From Marinifilum_A sediminis (GTDB taxonomy: Bacteria > Bacteroidota > Bacteroidia > Bacteroidales > Marinifilaceae), in NCBI GenBank assembly GCA_947496465.1, contig CANMCX010000001.1:1116001-1180000 (forward strand): DNA of 64,000 nt, in the 5' to 3' direction. This document shows positions 53,607 through 61,933 of the stretch, in pieces. Positions within the stretch are counted from its first letter, which is position 1. Each line of letters begins with the position of its first letter. The translations under genes and the position numbers were made by a program. The notes under the pieces were generated by a model, which did not search any database, was not told where the DNA came from, and was given only the letters and a program-made list of their open reading frames with translations.

Positions 53607-55404
53607 TCAATTTTTACTTCCAGTTCTAGCTGCTTTCACGATACTTTATCTACTGTATTATTTTAAGTATTTTAAGATTAATTCAACAATAAAAGATAAT
53701 ATTAATAACTCCCACACAATTACGAACGATTACTACTCTCAGAATGAAATAAAATCATCTACTAATAATTACATATCACTATATCTCTCAAACGATTTAC
53801 CTGATTACACAAAATACTCTAAAAGAAGTTTTTTTTCTAATTTCAAAAGAAAAAATACAAAATTTGAAGGAATTGAATATTTCACTGAACTCTTTAAGGA
53901 AGGATATTCTGAAAACAAATATTTTTTAATACTTGGGAGTGCTGGCATAGGTAAAACAACATTTCTAATAAACCTTTATTCACATTGTAATCAGCAAATT
54001 GATGGTTTAAACTTGCAAATAATCCCGCTTAGAAGTATAACCATTGAGGAAAAAATTCAAAAAATAAATACTCCTAATAATACAATCCTCATATTAGATG
54101 GTTTTGATGAATCTCCGAACTCTTCTAACGATGACCTAGTAAAGCTTCTTAATCTTACAAAAGATTTCAAATATGTTTTAATTTCAGCACGTCTTGAATT
54201 TTTTAGTGATATTGTTAATATGCAATTTCAATCTACAATAAAGAAATACTCTGGAAATAAGGAAAACTATTGCATCAAGAAGCTATATATCTCTCCTTTC
54301 TCAAAAAAGGATGTCAACCAATATCTCAAAAATATTTTTCGTGTTGAGCATAAATATGACCTCATTAAAGTATATCTAAAATTTATATACAGATTTTTAG
54401 GAAATCCTGACATAGTAAATGCAAATAGAATTTTAAACAAGGTTAAATTTGCTTCATTAAGACCACTATTTCTATATTACATTTCAGATATCATCAAAGA
54501 TGATGATTTCTCTTTTAATTATGATTTTGAAATCTACGACGAATTGGTAAGAAAATGGATTCTTCGTGAAAGTTATGATCTAGATAATAAAATCGAGTTC
54601 AAAAAATACTTTATTCAAGTCCTTAATGAAGTAGCTTTTAAAATAACAAATAGTGATAAATCGATTCTTAGCTCTGAGGAAGTAGAATCTATAACCTCAA
54701 TTGATAACTCGAAAATCCATATAATTGCATCAAAAGCAAAAAGTTTATTTATACGAAATAAAGAAAATCAATATTACTTCTTTCACTATTCAATACTTGA
54801 TTACTTTTCAGCGAAAAGATCATTTCATGAAATTAAATCACTTATTCCATATAATTTTTGGATTGATCAAGAGGGTACCTTATTTCATCATCTAAGAAAT
54901 GAAATGTTATTAAAACATATTTTTAATGAAAACTTCATAGTTGAAGGACGAATATCTTATCGTGAAGATGGCAAATTTTCATTGAGAACCTCAGATATTT
55001 CATCTTATAAAGAAGCACTTGAAGTTAAATATTTAGAAATAATAACAAATAAAACAGGAATTAATTTTTTGGCTCTATTTCCCAACTTAAGAGGATTACG
55101 ATACCCAAATATGAAGGAATCTGAATTAAAAATGATCAAACAACTAAATAACCTTTCCTTATTAGACATATCGAATAATACAATTATTACCAATTTGGCT
55201 GAAATAAATAATATTTCAAGTTTAAAAACTCTAAAAATTGATAATTCTGTAAGTAATTTAGCTACACTATCACCACAAAATAATTTAGAAACAATTATAA
55301 TTTCGAAAAATCAATTTTCTAAAAACATAATTTCCTTATTTCCAGAAGGAAAAATCAAAACAATTTCTATTTTTGAAAGTCAAATAAACAAACTTTATTC
55401 TTAA
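53593..55404 (+). CDS. Membrane-anchored NACHT NTPase with leucine-rich repeats (NLR-like)
   Basis: 603 residues. One N-terminal membrane helix (about 7-27) is followed by a linker (28-95), a NACHT-type STAND NTPase domain and a C-terminal repeat region. Walker A is GSAGIGKTT (115-123, K121) and Walker B is ILDGFDE (D169, D172, E173), the hhhDGxDE form diagnostic of NACHT rather than AP-ATPase. SARLEFF near 200 may be the sensor 1 arginine; FFHYSILDYFSAKRSF near 390 resembles the winged-helix end of NACHT modules. The tail (about 485-603) has LRR-like units (NLRGLRYPNM, NNLSLLDISNNTI, SSLKTLKIDNSV, NLETIIISKNQF). The downstream 773 bp is repeat-rich and non-coding. Confidence 0.88.
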   Translation: MNYLDQFLLPVLAAFTILYLLYYFKYFKINSTIKDNINNSHTITNDYYSQNEIKSSTNNYISLYLSNDLPDYTKYSKRSFFSNFKRKNTKFEGIEYFTELFKEGYSENKYFLILGSAGIGKTTFLINLYSHCNQQIDGLNLQIIPLRSITIEEKIQKINTPNNTILILDGFDESPNSSNDDLVKLLNLTKDFKYVLISARLEFFSDIVNMQFQSTIKKYSGNKENYCIKKLYISPFSKKDVNQYLKNIFRVEHKYDLIKVYLKFIYRFLGNPDIVNANRILNKVKFASLRPLFLYYISDIIKDDDFSFNYDFEIYDELVRKWILRESYDLDNKIEFKKYFIQVLNEVAFKITNSDKSILSSEEVESITSIDNSKIHIIASKAKSLFIRNKENQYYFFHYSILDYFSAKRSFHEIKSLIPYNFWIDQEGTLFHHLRNEMLLKHIFNENFIVEGRISYREDGKFSLRTSDISSYKEALEVKYLEIITNKTGINFLALFPNLRGLRYPNMKESELKMIKQLNNLSLLDISNNTIITNLAEINNISSLKTLKIDNSVSNLATLSPQNNLETIIISKNQFSKNIISLFPEGKIKTISIFESQINKLYS

Positions 55405-56177
55405 TGTATTAAATTTTCAAATTATAAAATCATATTTATTGCCTATCCTAACCTCCGAGTTGGGATTTTTCTTCTCCCCTCATCCATTCTGCTGTATCAC
55501 CATATAAATCTTCTCTCCTAACTTAAAACTGCATATCTAGTATCGCCCTTGGAGTCGTGAGACCTCCAAACTGCGCTGTGAGATCAGCTGTTTACTCTCT
55601 CACTCCTTTCATTGGCAAGCTTAACTCTATTCTTGGAAGCTAAAGATCCACCATCTGAGTCGGGAGCTCAGTAAAATGCATTGCACTTATTAACAATGAA
55701 CATGCGCTTATTAACATTGAGCGTGCAATTGGCAGGTCTCACGATTCAGATGCTAGGTCTCACGGAACATTTATTAACAATGACGGTGCAGATATCAACA
55801 ATGAGCCTGCGGATGGTAGGTCGCACGATGCAGATGACAGGTCTTAGGCTACACTTATTAACACTGAGAGTAACATTGGCAGGTCTCACGCAAACACCAA
55901 CAAGACTTACAACAAAAACGACATCCTAACTAACATTATTTTCATTTTTGGGTTAAATTAAAGATTCATTTAGTGCCTGATTATAAGAAGTTATCCAAAA
56001 TACAAACCAGCAAACTACTCGCAAACCTACTGTTAATCGACATTTCACAAACCTCATATTAGTTTTAACATATTTTATTACAATTAAAAGTTGATAATGA
56101 TTAACTTAAGTGTACAATTTAAAGTACATATTAAAGCAAACGGTAAAATATATCAGTCACCCTAAAATCAACAAATA
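55405..56177. other. 773-bp spacer holding a 21-bp repeat tract
   Basis: No convincing gene. It holds the ten-unit tandem array described below, and inverted half-copies of its motif (CGTGAGACCTCCAAACTGC near 55556-55574). The AT-rich end (55930-56177) is otherwise featureless and probably contains the promoter of the next gene. Confidence 0.6.
55684..55893. repeat. Ten degenerate 21-bp tandem units (A/B types)
   Basis: Units alternate in the order A A B B A A B B A B. A-type units contain TTATTAACA and B-type units AGGTCTCACG; 84 bp is the higher-order period. The phase is exactly 21 bp, so each unit is seven codons. Read in the frame of 55681 (TTG start, ends 55929) it gives heptads such as HLLTMNM and QLAGLTI; the next frame reads hydrophilic (INNE, GRSHD) but has an internal stop. 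It is not CRISPR-like because no unique spacers separate the units. Confidence 0.85.
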
Positions 56178-56885
56178 ATGAAGCAAACTAAAAAATTTAC
56201 AATGACCTATTCGGAATTAGGTCAGCGTGGCGATAGAGTGCAAGCTGTTGTCGCTCGTGATGTAGCTGAATTTATTAAGTTTGGTTACGAAGAAACCATT
56301 CCAACAAAAGTTGGAGAAAAAACAGAACTGTTTAAAGCCATACTTCCCGATATGTATTGGGAAGGGCAAAAAACCTTAAAAACCAATACCAAAGACGAAT
56401 GCCGTAGCACTTTGGTAGGTCTTTTAGGGGAAATTGCCTTTAAAGCAAAGCTTGCATTAGGAAACGGTAGCAAAGAGTATGCAACCTTTCGTTTTGGAGG
56501 AGTAGATAGAAAGACCGATAATGAATTGGTTGCCTATGCCAAACATGTTTGCAAAACTGCCGAATTCTTTCAAGAAGATTTGAGCAAACGCAATGCAAGC
56601 CCTGAGCTTATTAACCAAACTACAACTGCCACCATTGCTCTAGACGATGCAATTGATGAACAAGCCGAGGCAATATCGGTTCGCGAACAGAAAAGTGTGG
56701 AACGCCTGGCGGTGGGTAATGAACTTTACGATTTAATTGTTGAGTTATGCGATGTAGGCAAAAGAATCTGGGAACACAAAAACGAAGCATTTTATAACGA
56801 CTATGTACTTTATGCTTCGAGCAAATCGACTTCCCAAACCGAAGAAAACGAAGATGTAGTTGAAGAAACAACTACCGAAGAATAA
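56178..56885 (+). CDS. Hypothetical helical protein
   Basis: 235 residues, mostly helical, soluble, without signal peptide, family not recognised. Begins MKQTKKFTMTYSELGQRGDRVQ and has an acidic, threonine-rich tail (ENEDVVEETTTEE). G+C and codon use are closer to the core genes than to the NACHT pair. It stands alone, with a 21-bp repeat tract upstream and a hairpin terminator downstream. Confidence 0.55.
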   Translation: MKQTKKFTMTYSELGQRGDRVQAVVARDVAEFIKFGYEETIPTKVGEKTELFKAILPDMYWEGQKTLKTNTKDECRSTLVGLLGEIAFKAKLALGNGSKEYATFRFGGVDRKTDNELVAYAKHVCKTAEFFQEDLSKRNASPELINQTTTATIALDDAIDEQAEAISVREQKSVERLAVGNELYDLIVELCDVGKRIWEHKNEAFYNDYVLYASSKSTSQTEENEDVVEETTTEE

Positions 56886-56916
56886 AATGTAATATCATGT
56901 CGATATATTTACCGGG

Positions 56917-56951
56917 GCGAATCTCATAATTAGTTGGGGTTCGCTTTTTTA
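56917..56951 (+). terminator. Hairpin terminator after the helical hypothetical gene
   Basis: GCGAA (56917-56921) pairs with TTCGC (56940-56944), followed by T6. Confidence 0.6.
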
Positions 56952-57011
56952 TTTTCAGTTAAATACAACAATACTTATCTTAGTGTACTTATAAAAATTA
57001 TCTGCTTATAA

Positions 57012-57443
57012 ATGAACACTCGTTTCAAAGACAAAAACCTACGCCCATATGCCTTTTCGGATGAGACTTTAGTTGTTTGCCCAAAATGTAAAGGGAAAGC
57101 CATAGTTCGAAAAACGGTTGAGCCAGAAAGTGCGCAGCTTAGCTGTTCTTCCTGTCATTATTTCACAAACAAACCTGTTAAGACTGAGAATAAAAGTTAC
57201 AGTTTAACCCATGACTATTATTTTGATTGTGAAATCTGGTTGCAAGCATCATTTAAAAATGAAAGATTCTGGGCGCACAACTATGAGCATTTGGCTTATA
57301 TGAAACAGTACATAGGTGCTGGATTGCGAGAACGTAACGACAGAGAGTTCTTTACCTTGGTAGAGAAACTACCCGGTTTTATAAAATCCGCTAAGAATAG
57401 AGAAAAACTACTTAAAATCATAGACCGACTAGAGAGCAAATAA
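57012..57443 (+). CDS. Hypothetical zinc-ribbon protein
   Basis: 143 residues. CPKCKG (near residues 23-28) and CSSCHY (near 45-50) form two CxxC knuckles of a zinc ribbon at the N-terminus, followed by a helical region. It is followed by the next gene with a 3-bp gap, so the two form an operon. No family name is recognised; the ribbon suggests nucleic acid or protein binding. Confidence 0.6.
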   Translation: MNTRFKDKNLRPYAFSDETLVVCPKCKGKAIVRKTVEPESAQLSCSSCHYFTNKPVKTENKSYSLTHDYYFDCEIWLQASFKNERFWAHNYEHLAYMKQYIGAGLRERNDREFFTLVEKLPGFIKSAKNREKLLKIIDRLESK

Positions 57444-57446
57444 ATT

Positions 57447-57821
57447 ATGAGCAAACTAATGCCGCTAAGAATCCCAAACCATTGGGCAGTAACACACAAT
57501 CAGTTTTACGATGTAGACCCTATTATCGATGAAAATTCGGATAGTGAATTTTTAAAAAACAATGGCTATTTTACACAAGATCTTCTACAAATCGTAAAAA
57601 CCGACATACACAACGGACATCCAGTAATTAATAAAGGTCATATACTTATAGATCTTGGATATTATCCTGATGGGTACATTAATGGTGAATACAAACTCGA
57701 ATTGGTAAAACCTATGGGTGACGAATTGGATTGGGAAAATACTGAAGTGTTTAGATCTAAAGATCGATTTGAAATTGTAGCCAAACTGGAACAGTGGATG
57801 GAGCAATATATGGGGCTTTAA
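57447..57821 (+). CDS. Hypothetical protein, operon partner of the zinc-ribbon gene
   Basis: 124 residues, soluble, with conserved-looking aromatic and acidic stretches (DLGYYPDGYINGEYKLELV). No family recognised. The 3-bp spacing from the zinc-ribbon gene indicates co-expression; a two-gene immunity or toxin-antitoxin pair would fit the size but nothing shows it. Confidence 0.55.
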   Translation: MSKLMPLRIPNHWAVTHNQFYDVDPIIDENSDSEFLKNNGYFTQDLLQIVKTDIHNGHPVINKGHILIDLGYYPDGYINGEYKLELVKPMGDELDWENTEVFRSKDRFEIVAKLEQWMEQYMGL

Positions 57822-57987
57822 ATAAATCTTAAATCAAAACGATACATTAAACACCAACTGATTTCTTCTAAAGCGAAGCAACAGAATATCTGGGGTTCTC
57901 TTTTCTATTCTCATATCTTCAAAAAAATCTGCATCAATCAAATTCATATTGTATCTTTAATGGAATCATTTTAAATAAGAATACAAT

Positions 57988-59862
57988 ATGAAGATACTAA
58001 ATACTCTTGTACTACTTTTTGCAATACTTATATCTGCCACGGCACAAAAAGTGCCCGCAGTTTATAGTAATATTGACTCAGATGAAAAGGGCGTTTTCTT
58101 GCAATTGGAGGATAGAAAAATATATGCATCCGATCCTAAAGATCAGTTCCGGTTCGAAGATTTGTACAAAGCTGCAATTGGCACAAGTGAAGGGATAAAT
58201 TTCGATTTTAAATTTCCGGAATTGAATGGAACTTTATTTTACGGATTTATTAATTATAAGGATGGAAGCTATCCGCAACCGGTTTATTTTCGTGAAAGCT
58301 CACGTGTTAAGAACGGAGTAAGTAACATTCCGATTAAAAGAAATCTCTCGGGCAAGTACGACATGATCAATTGGGAAAAAACCGGTAAAGGTGTACTGGG
58401 CTATCGAATTGTAACCAAACGAGGTTCCATAATGTACGATGGCAAAGTTGCTTTTACCTACAAAGACAACAAATTCGAAGTTGCCCCTACTGTAATTGAA
58501 GGACCTTTTGTAAATCAATTGTCTCATAAGGGAGCTGTTATTTCATTTACTACATCGAAAGAAACCAAAGCCCACATTAGCATTAATGGTAAGAACTACA
58601 GAGACAAGAAGGCAAAGTATGTTCACGAGATTGAAATAGATAATTTAAATGCCGATACCAAATATCAATATACCTTACATGTTGACGATTTTGAATACGA
58701 TTTTTCTTTTGAAACGGCTCCACAACCAGGTACTCGCAAAGCATTTACTTTTGCTTATGGTAGTGACTCAAGAGCTGGTCAAGGTGGTGGTGAAAGAAAT
58801 TTGTTTGGTACAAATGCCTATATCATTAAAAAGATTGCTGCCCTTGCCAAAGCTGAAAATGCCAAATTCATGCAGTTTACTGGTGATTTAATTAATGGAT
58901 ATGAGAACAGTCGTGAACGAATGAACCTGGAGTATGCCAATTGGAAACATGCGGTAGAACCTTTTTGGCATCACATGCCTATTGTACCAGGATTTGGTAA
59001 TCACGAAGCTTACAATTACATTTTTAGAGATACTATAAGTGGACACTCCTACTACATCGATCATTTCCCATTCGAAAATGAATCTTCGGAATCTCTTTTT
59101 CAGGATAATTTTGTACTACCTGAAAATGGACCAAACAGTGAAGATGGTTCTACTTACGATCCAGATCCAAACAAACAGGACTTTCCATCATACAAAGAAT
59201 CGGTGTATTGGTATACCTACGATAATGTAGCTATAGTAGCCCTAAACTCTGATTATTTTTATGCTCCAAGTGGATTAAATGTGAGCAGTGGAAATCTGCA
59301 TGCTTATATCATGGATAATCAATTAAAATGGCTACAAAAAACCTTAAAACAGTTGGAAAAAAATAAAAATATCGACCATGTTTTCATCACCATTCACACA
59401 CCATTTTTCCCAAACGGAGGTCATGTAAAAGATGATATGTGGTATAATGGTGATAACCGATTTAGAGCCGTAGTAAATGGGAAAGCCTGCAGAAAAGGAA
59501 TCATTGAAAGACGAGATGAGCTATTGAATGTGATTGTAAATAAAAGCAAAAAAACGGTGGCTATTTTAAGTGGCGATGAGCACAATTACAATCTGCTCAC
59601 CATTAATGATACAATGTTGCGATACCCTGAAGACTACCCTCACGAAAAGGTTAAATTATCTCGTACTTTTTACCAAATAAACAATGGTGCTGCAGGAGCT
59701 CCATACTATGCACAGGAAAAAACCCCATGGTCAGACAATGTGAGAAATTTCTCCACTCAAAATGCCTTGGTATTAATCGATATTGATGGCAAAACAATTA
59801 AAGTACGGGTGAAAAATCCAGATACTCTCGAAATTATTGATGAATATTTTCTACGCGATTAA
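57988..59862 (+). CDS. Secreted metallophosphoesterase (purple acid phosphatase-like)
   Basis: 624 residues with a signal peptide (about 1-20). An Ig/fibronectin-like N-terminal region (about 165-245) precedes a calcineurin-like phosphoesterase domain: FAYGSDSRAG (metal aspartate; the usual DxH has DxR here), QFTGDLINGYEN, FGNHEAYN, ITIHTPFF and LSGDEHNYNLL. Family members hydrolyse phosphate esters or nucleotides outside the cell. It is 24 bp ahead of the CotH-like gene, so the two are probably co-transcribed. Confidence 0.85.
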   Translation: MKILNTLVLLFAILISATAQKVPAVYSNIDSDEKGVFLQLEDRKIYASDPKDQFRFEDLYKAAIGTSEGINFDFKFPELNGTLFYGFINYKDGSYPQPVYFRESSRVKNGVSNIPIKRNLSGKYDMINWEKTGKGVLGYRIVTKRGSIMYDGKVAFTYKDNKFEVAPTVIEGPFVNQLSHKGAVISFTTSKETKAHISINGKNYRDKKAKYVHEIEIDNLNADTKYQYTLHVDDFEYDFSFETAPQPGTRKAFTFAYGSDSRAGQGGGERNLFGTNAYIIKKIAALAKAENAKFMQFTGDLINGYENSRERMNLEYANWKHAVEPFWHHMPIVPGFGNHEAYNYIFRDTISGHSYYIDHFPFENESSESLFQDNFVLPENGPNSEDGSTYDPDPNKQDFPSYKESVYWYTYDNVAIVALNSDYFYAPSGLNVSSGNLHAYIMDNQLKWLQKTLKQLEKNKNIDHVFITIHTPFFPNGGHVKDDMWYNGDNRFRAVVNGKACRKGIIERRDELLNVIVNKSKKTVAILSGDEHNYNLLTINDTMLRYPEDYPHEKVKLSRTFYQINNGAAGAPYYAQEKTPWSDNVRNFSTQNALVLIDIDGKTIKVRVKNPDTLEIIDEYFLRD

Positions 59863-59886
59863 GATTTAAAAAATAAGTCCTACAAA

Positions 59887-60981
59887 ATGAGAATAATCCT
59901 CATCTTCATCACTGTCTGCTTTTATACTGGTTCATGTATCGCACAAGCCCATGATTCCTTATCGAAGAGTTCTTGCCTAAGGCAAGAATTATTTGAAGAT
60001 GATGAAATTCTTCAGATCTGTTTACAAGGAGAAATTCGTGAGCTATTTAAAGATCGGGGAGAGAATGCAAATTATCACCCCATCCGATTTTCTTACCAGA
60101 GAAACGACAGTACATTCCACCTAAAAATTCGCGTTAAAACCCGCGGTCATTATCGAAAATTAAGAGAAAACTGCTTTACACCTCCTCTACTGCTTAACTT
60201 TGACACAATTCCAAAGCATAAAAATTCTCTATTTTATGGTCAAAATAAACTAAAATTGGTTACCTCATGTAAAAGTGAACAGTACATTTTACGTGAATAC
60301 ATGGTGTACAAACTGTATCAATTCATTTCACCATATCACTTTAAAGCAAGATTGGTTAAACTCTGTTTTGAAGACACAAAAAAAGGAAAAAGAACAAAAT
60401 CTGAATATGGAATTTTATTGGAGAGTCCGAAATTTATGGCTGAAAGAAACAAGTCTAATCTAGTAAAAACACTCCATGTAAATCCAATGAAAACAGATCG
60501 GGAGCTGTTTTTGAAAATGGCAGTCTTTCAATTCTTAATTGGCAACACCGATTGGTCGATTCAATATCTGCACAACATCAAACTAATTGGCAATTTAAAC
60601 ACTACAGATTTAATTCCTATTCCTTACGACTTTGATATGTCTGGCATAGTAAATACTTTTTATGCAATGCCAGCGGAAGCACTTCAATTAAAATCGGTAA
60701 GGGAAAGATTATTTAGAGGATACTGCATCAAAAACATGAAAGAGTTTCAACCAATTTTAGAGCATTTTATCAGGTTAAAAAGTGACATTTACAATTTGTA
60801 CCAGACTGATCTTTTACTCGATAAAACTTACAAAAAAAATACTCTAAAGTATATTGATCAGTTCTACAAAATTATCACAGACGAAAAATTAAGCCAAAGA
60901 GCATTTCAGCACCCTTGCAATCCAAAAGGAACAGGAAATATTGTTATTAAAGGCTTGAAAAAACACAGTTCGCAGAAATGA
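59887..60981 (+). CDS. Secreted CotH-like atypical kinase-family protein
   Basis: 364 residues with a signal peptide (about 1-20). The middle resembles the CotH spore-coat kinase fold: an RVKTRGHYRK stretch, FLIGNTDWSIQYLHNIKL (like the CotH catalytic N-x-D-x-x-x-x-N segment) and IPIPYDFDMSG (metal-binding DFD). This identification is from motif similarity only and is tentative. CotH proteins are secreted or surface kinases that phosphorylate proteins. It follows the metallophosphoesterase with 24 bp between; kinase plus phosphatase in one secreted unit is attractive but inferred. Confidence 0.5.
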   Translation: MRIILIFITVCFYTGSCIAQAHDSLSKSSCLRQELFEDDEILQICLQGEIRELFKDRGENANYHPIRFSYQRNDSTFHLKIRVKTRGHYRKLRENCFTPPLLLNFDTIPKHKNSLFYGQNKLKLVTSCKSEQYILREYMVYKLYQFISPYHFKARLVKLCFEDTKKGKRTKSEYGILLESPKFMAERNKSNLVKTLHVNPMKTDRELFLKMAVFQFLIGNTDWSIQYLHNIKLIGNLNTTDLIPIPYDFDMSGIVNTFYAMPAEALQLKSVRERLFRGYCIKNMKEFQPILEHFIRLKSDIYNLYQTDLLLDKTYKKNTLKYIDQFYKIITDEKLSQRAFQHPCNPKGTGNIVIKGLKKHSSQK

Positions 60982-61098
60982 AAATCTATTACTTCAAAAA
61001 TTGTTCAAACCTTAAACTATTAAAGGTGTAGATTCCTTAATCAACACAAAATATTGATATTGTGTTCAACTAATTTATTAGATATGTGATAAGCTAAC

Positions 61099-61248
61099 TT
61101 ACTTTATCACCATAAAATTCTTCTTGTTTTTGATTCGATTCCAGTCTCTCATATTCATCGACTGAATCATTTTAGTTGTAAGATCAACTACCACAAAATC
61201 GTCATCTTCGGTAAAAAATAGCTCCTTAATTCTTTTAAACAGTTTCAT
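61099..61248 (-). CDS. Small 49-residue protein
   Basis: A 49-codon frame with an ATG start encodes MKLFKRIKELFFTEDDDFVV... and ends ...KKNFMVIK. It is a basic-acidic-basic small protein with no signal peptide. The amino acid composition and the AAA/GAT-rich codons resemble neighbouring genes, and nothing else occupies this spacer. No family is recognised. Confidence 0.45.
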   Translation of the reverse strand: MKLFKRIKELFFTEDDDFVVVDLTTKMIQSMNMRDWNRIKNKKNFMVIK

Positions 61249-61396
61249 ATCCCCTAAAATTTATTGTTTTTTATTAATCTAAATTTACTAGGAATACGAG
61301 TAATATTCAATAGTGTTATGTTGTATTTATTGATTACGTAATATGAGTTTACAATTACGTAATTTTAGATCATGAATACGTGAAATTTATCAATTA

Positions 61397-61921
61397 TCAA
61401 TCGAAAAATACGAGTGAATTAAAATACAAATTCTTCTTATCAAGTAAGATACTCTTCATTCTTGATGGTCCACCAATGGCGATCTGATAAATGTATTTCC
61501 CTCTGAAGAAAAAACGTTTATAATAGGTATATTCATGTCGCCCAACCATTTGAGTATATGTAATTTCTTTACCCAACATTTTTTGATAAGCAACAGCCTG
61601 CTCCGAAATTAAAATAGCATCGCCGGTAACCAAACTTCCCTCTTTCATCTCCTCATAATATTCTGTAGGATCGGAGTAAGTAAAGTCAAGACCTAATTTT
61701 GAAAAATCAGATGCAACTACACCAAAAACACTAACAGCGTCTTTATAGCTAAACACTTCTATCTCTATAGAACTAAGTTGTTTACTTTGAACAATGGGTT
61801 GTTCAGGCATTGTAAAGCTAATTTTAGACTTTTCCGAACTTATTGTTTCCCATTCGGCTTGAGCCAAAACAGTTGAATATGCACACAGTAGTGCAATTAC
61901 AGTATATATTAATCTTTTCAT
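61397..61921 (-). CDS. Small secreted protein of unknown function
   Basis: 174 residues with a signal peptide (about 1-20, ending VLAQA). The mature part is beta-rich (ISFTMPEQPIV, IEIEVFSYKD, YTYYKRFFFRGKYIYQIAIG) like periplasmic or outer-membrane-associated proteins. No family recognised. It is 12 bp downstream of dgt in the same direction, so it is probably the second gene of that operon. Confidence 0.6.
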   Translation of the reverse strand: MKRLIYTVIALLCAYSTVLAQAEWETISSEKSKISFTMPEQPIVQSKQLSSIEIEVFSYKDAVSVFGVVASDFSKLGLDFTYSDPTEYYEEMKEGSLVTGDAILISEQAVAYQKMLGKEITYTQMVGRHEYTYYKRFFFRGKYIYQIAIGGPSRMKSILLDKKNLYFNSLVFFD

Positions 61922-61933
61922 AATTCTATTTTA

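Noticed and set aside
53593..55404. AAA+ or AP-ATPase instead of NACHT for the NTPase
   Set aside because: The Walker B hhhDGxDE with acidic residues after the Asp fits NACHT; AP-ATPases have a different hhhhDD(V/I) signature.
55684..55893. CRISPR array at the 21-bp repeat tract
   Set aside because: Units follow one another directly, are degenerate, and no unique spacers exist between them; no cas genes are in the window.
55681..55929. 82-codon frame starting at TTG over the repeat tract
   Set aside because: It begins at TTG, consists only of low-complexity heptads made by the DNA repeat, and has no support outside the tract.
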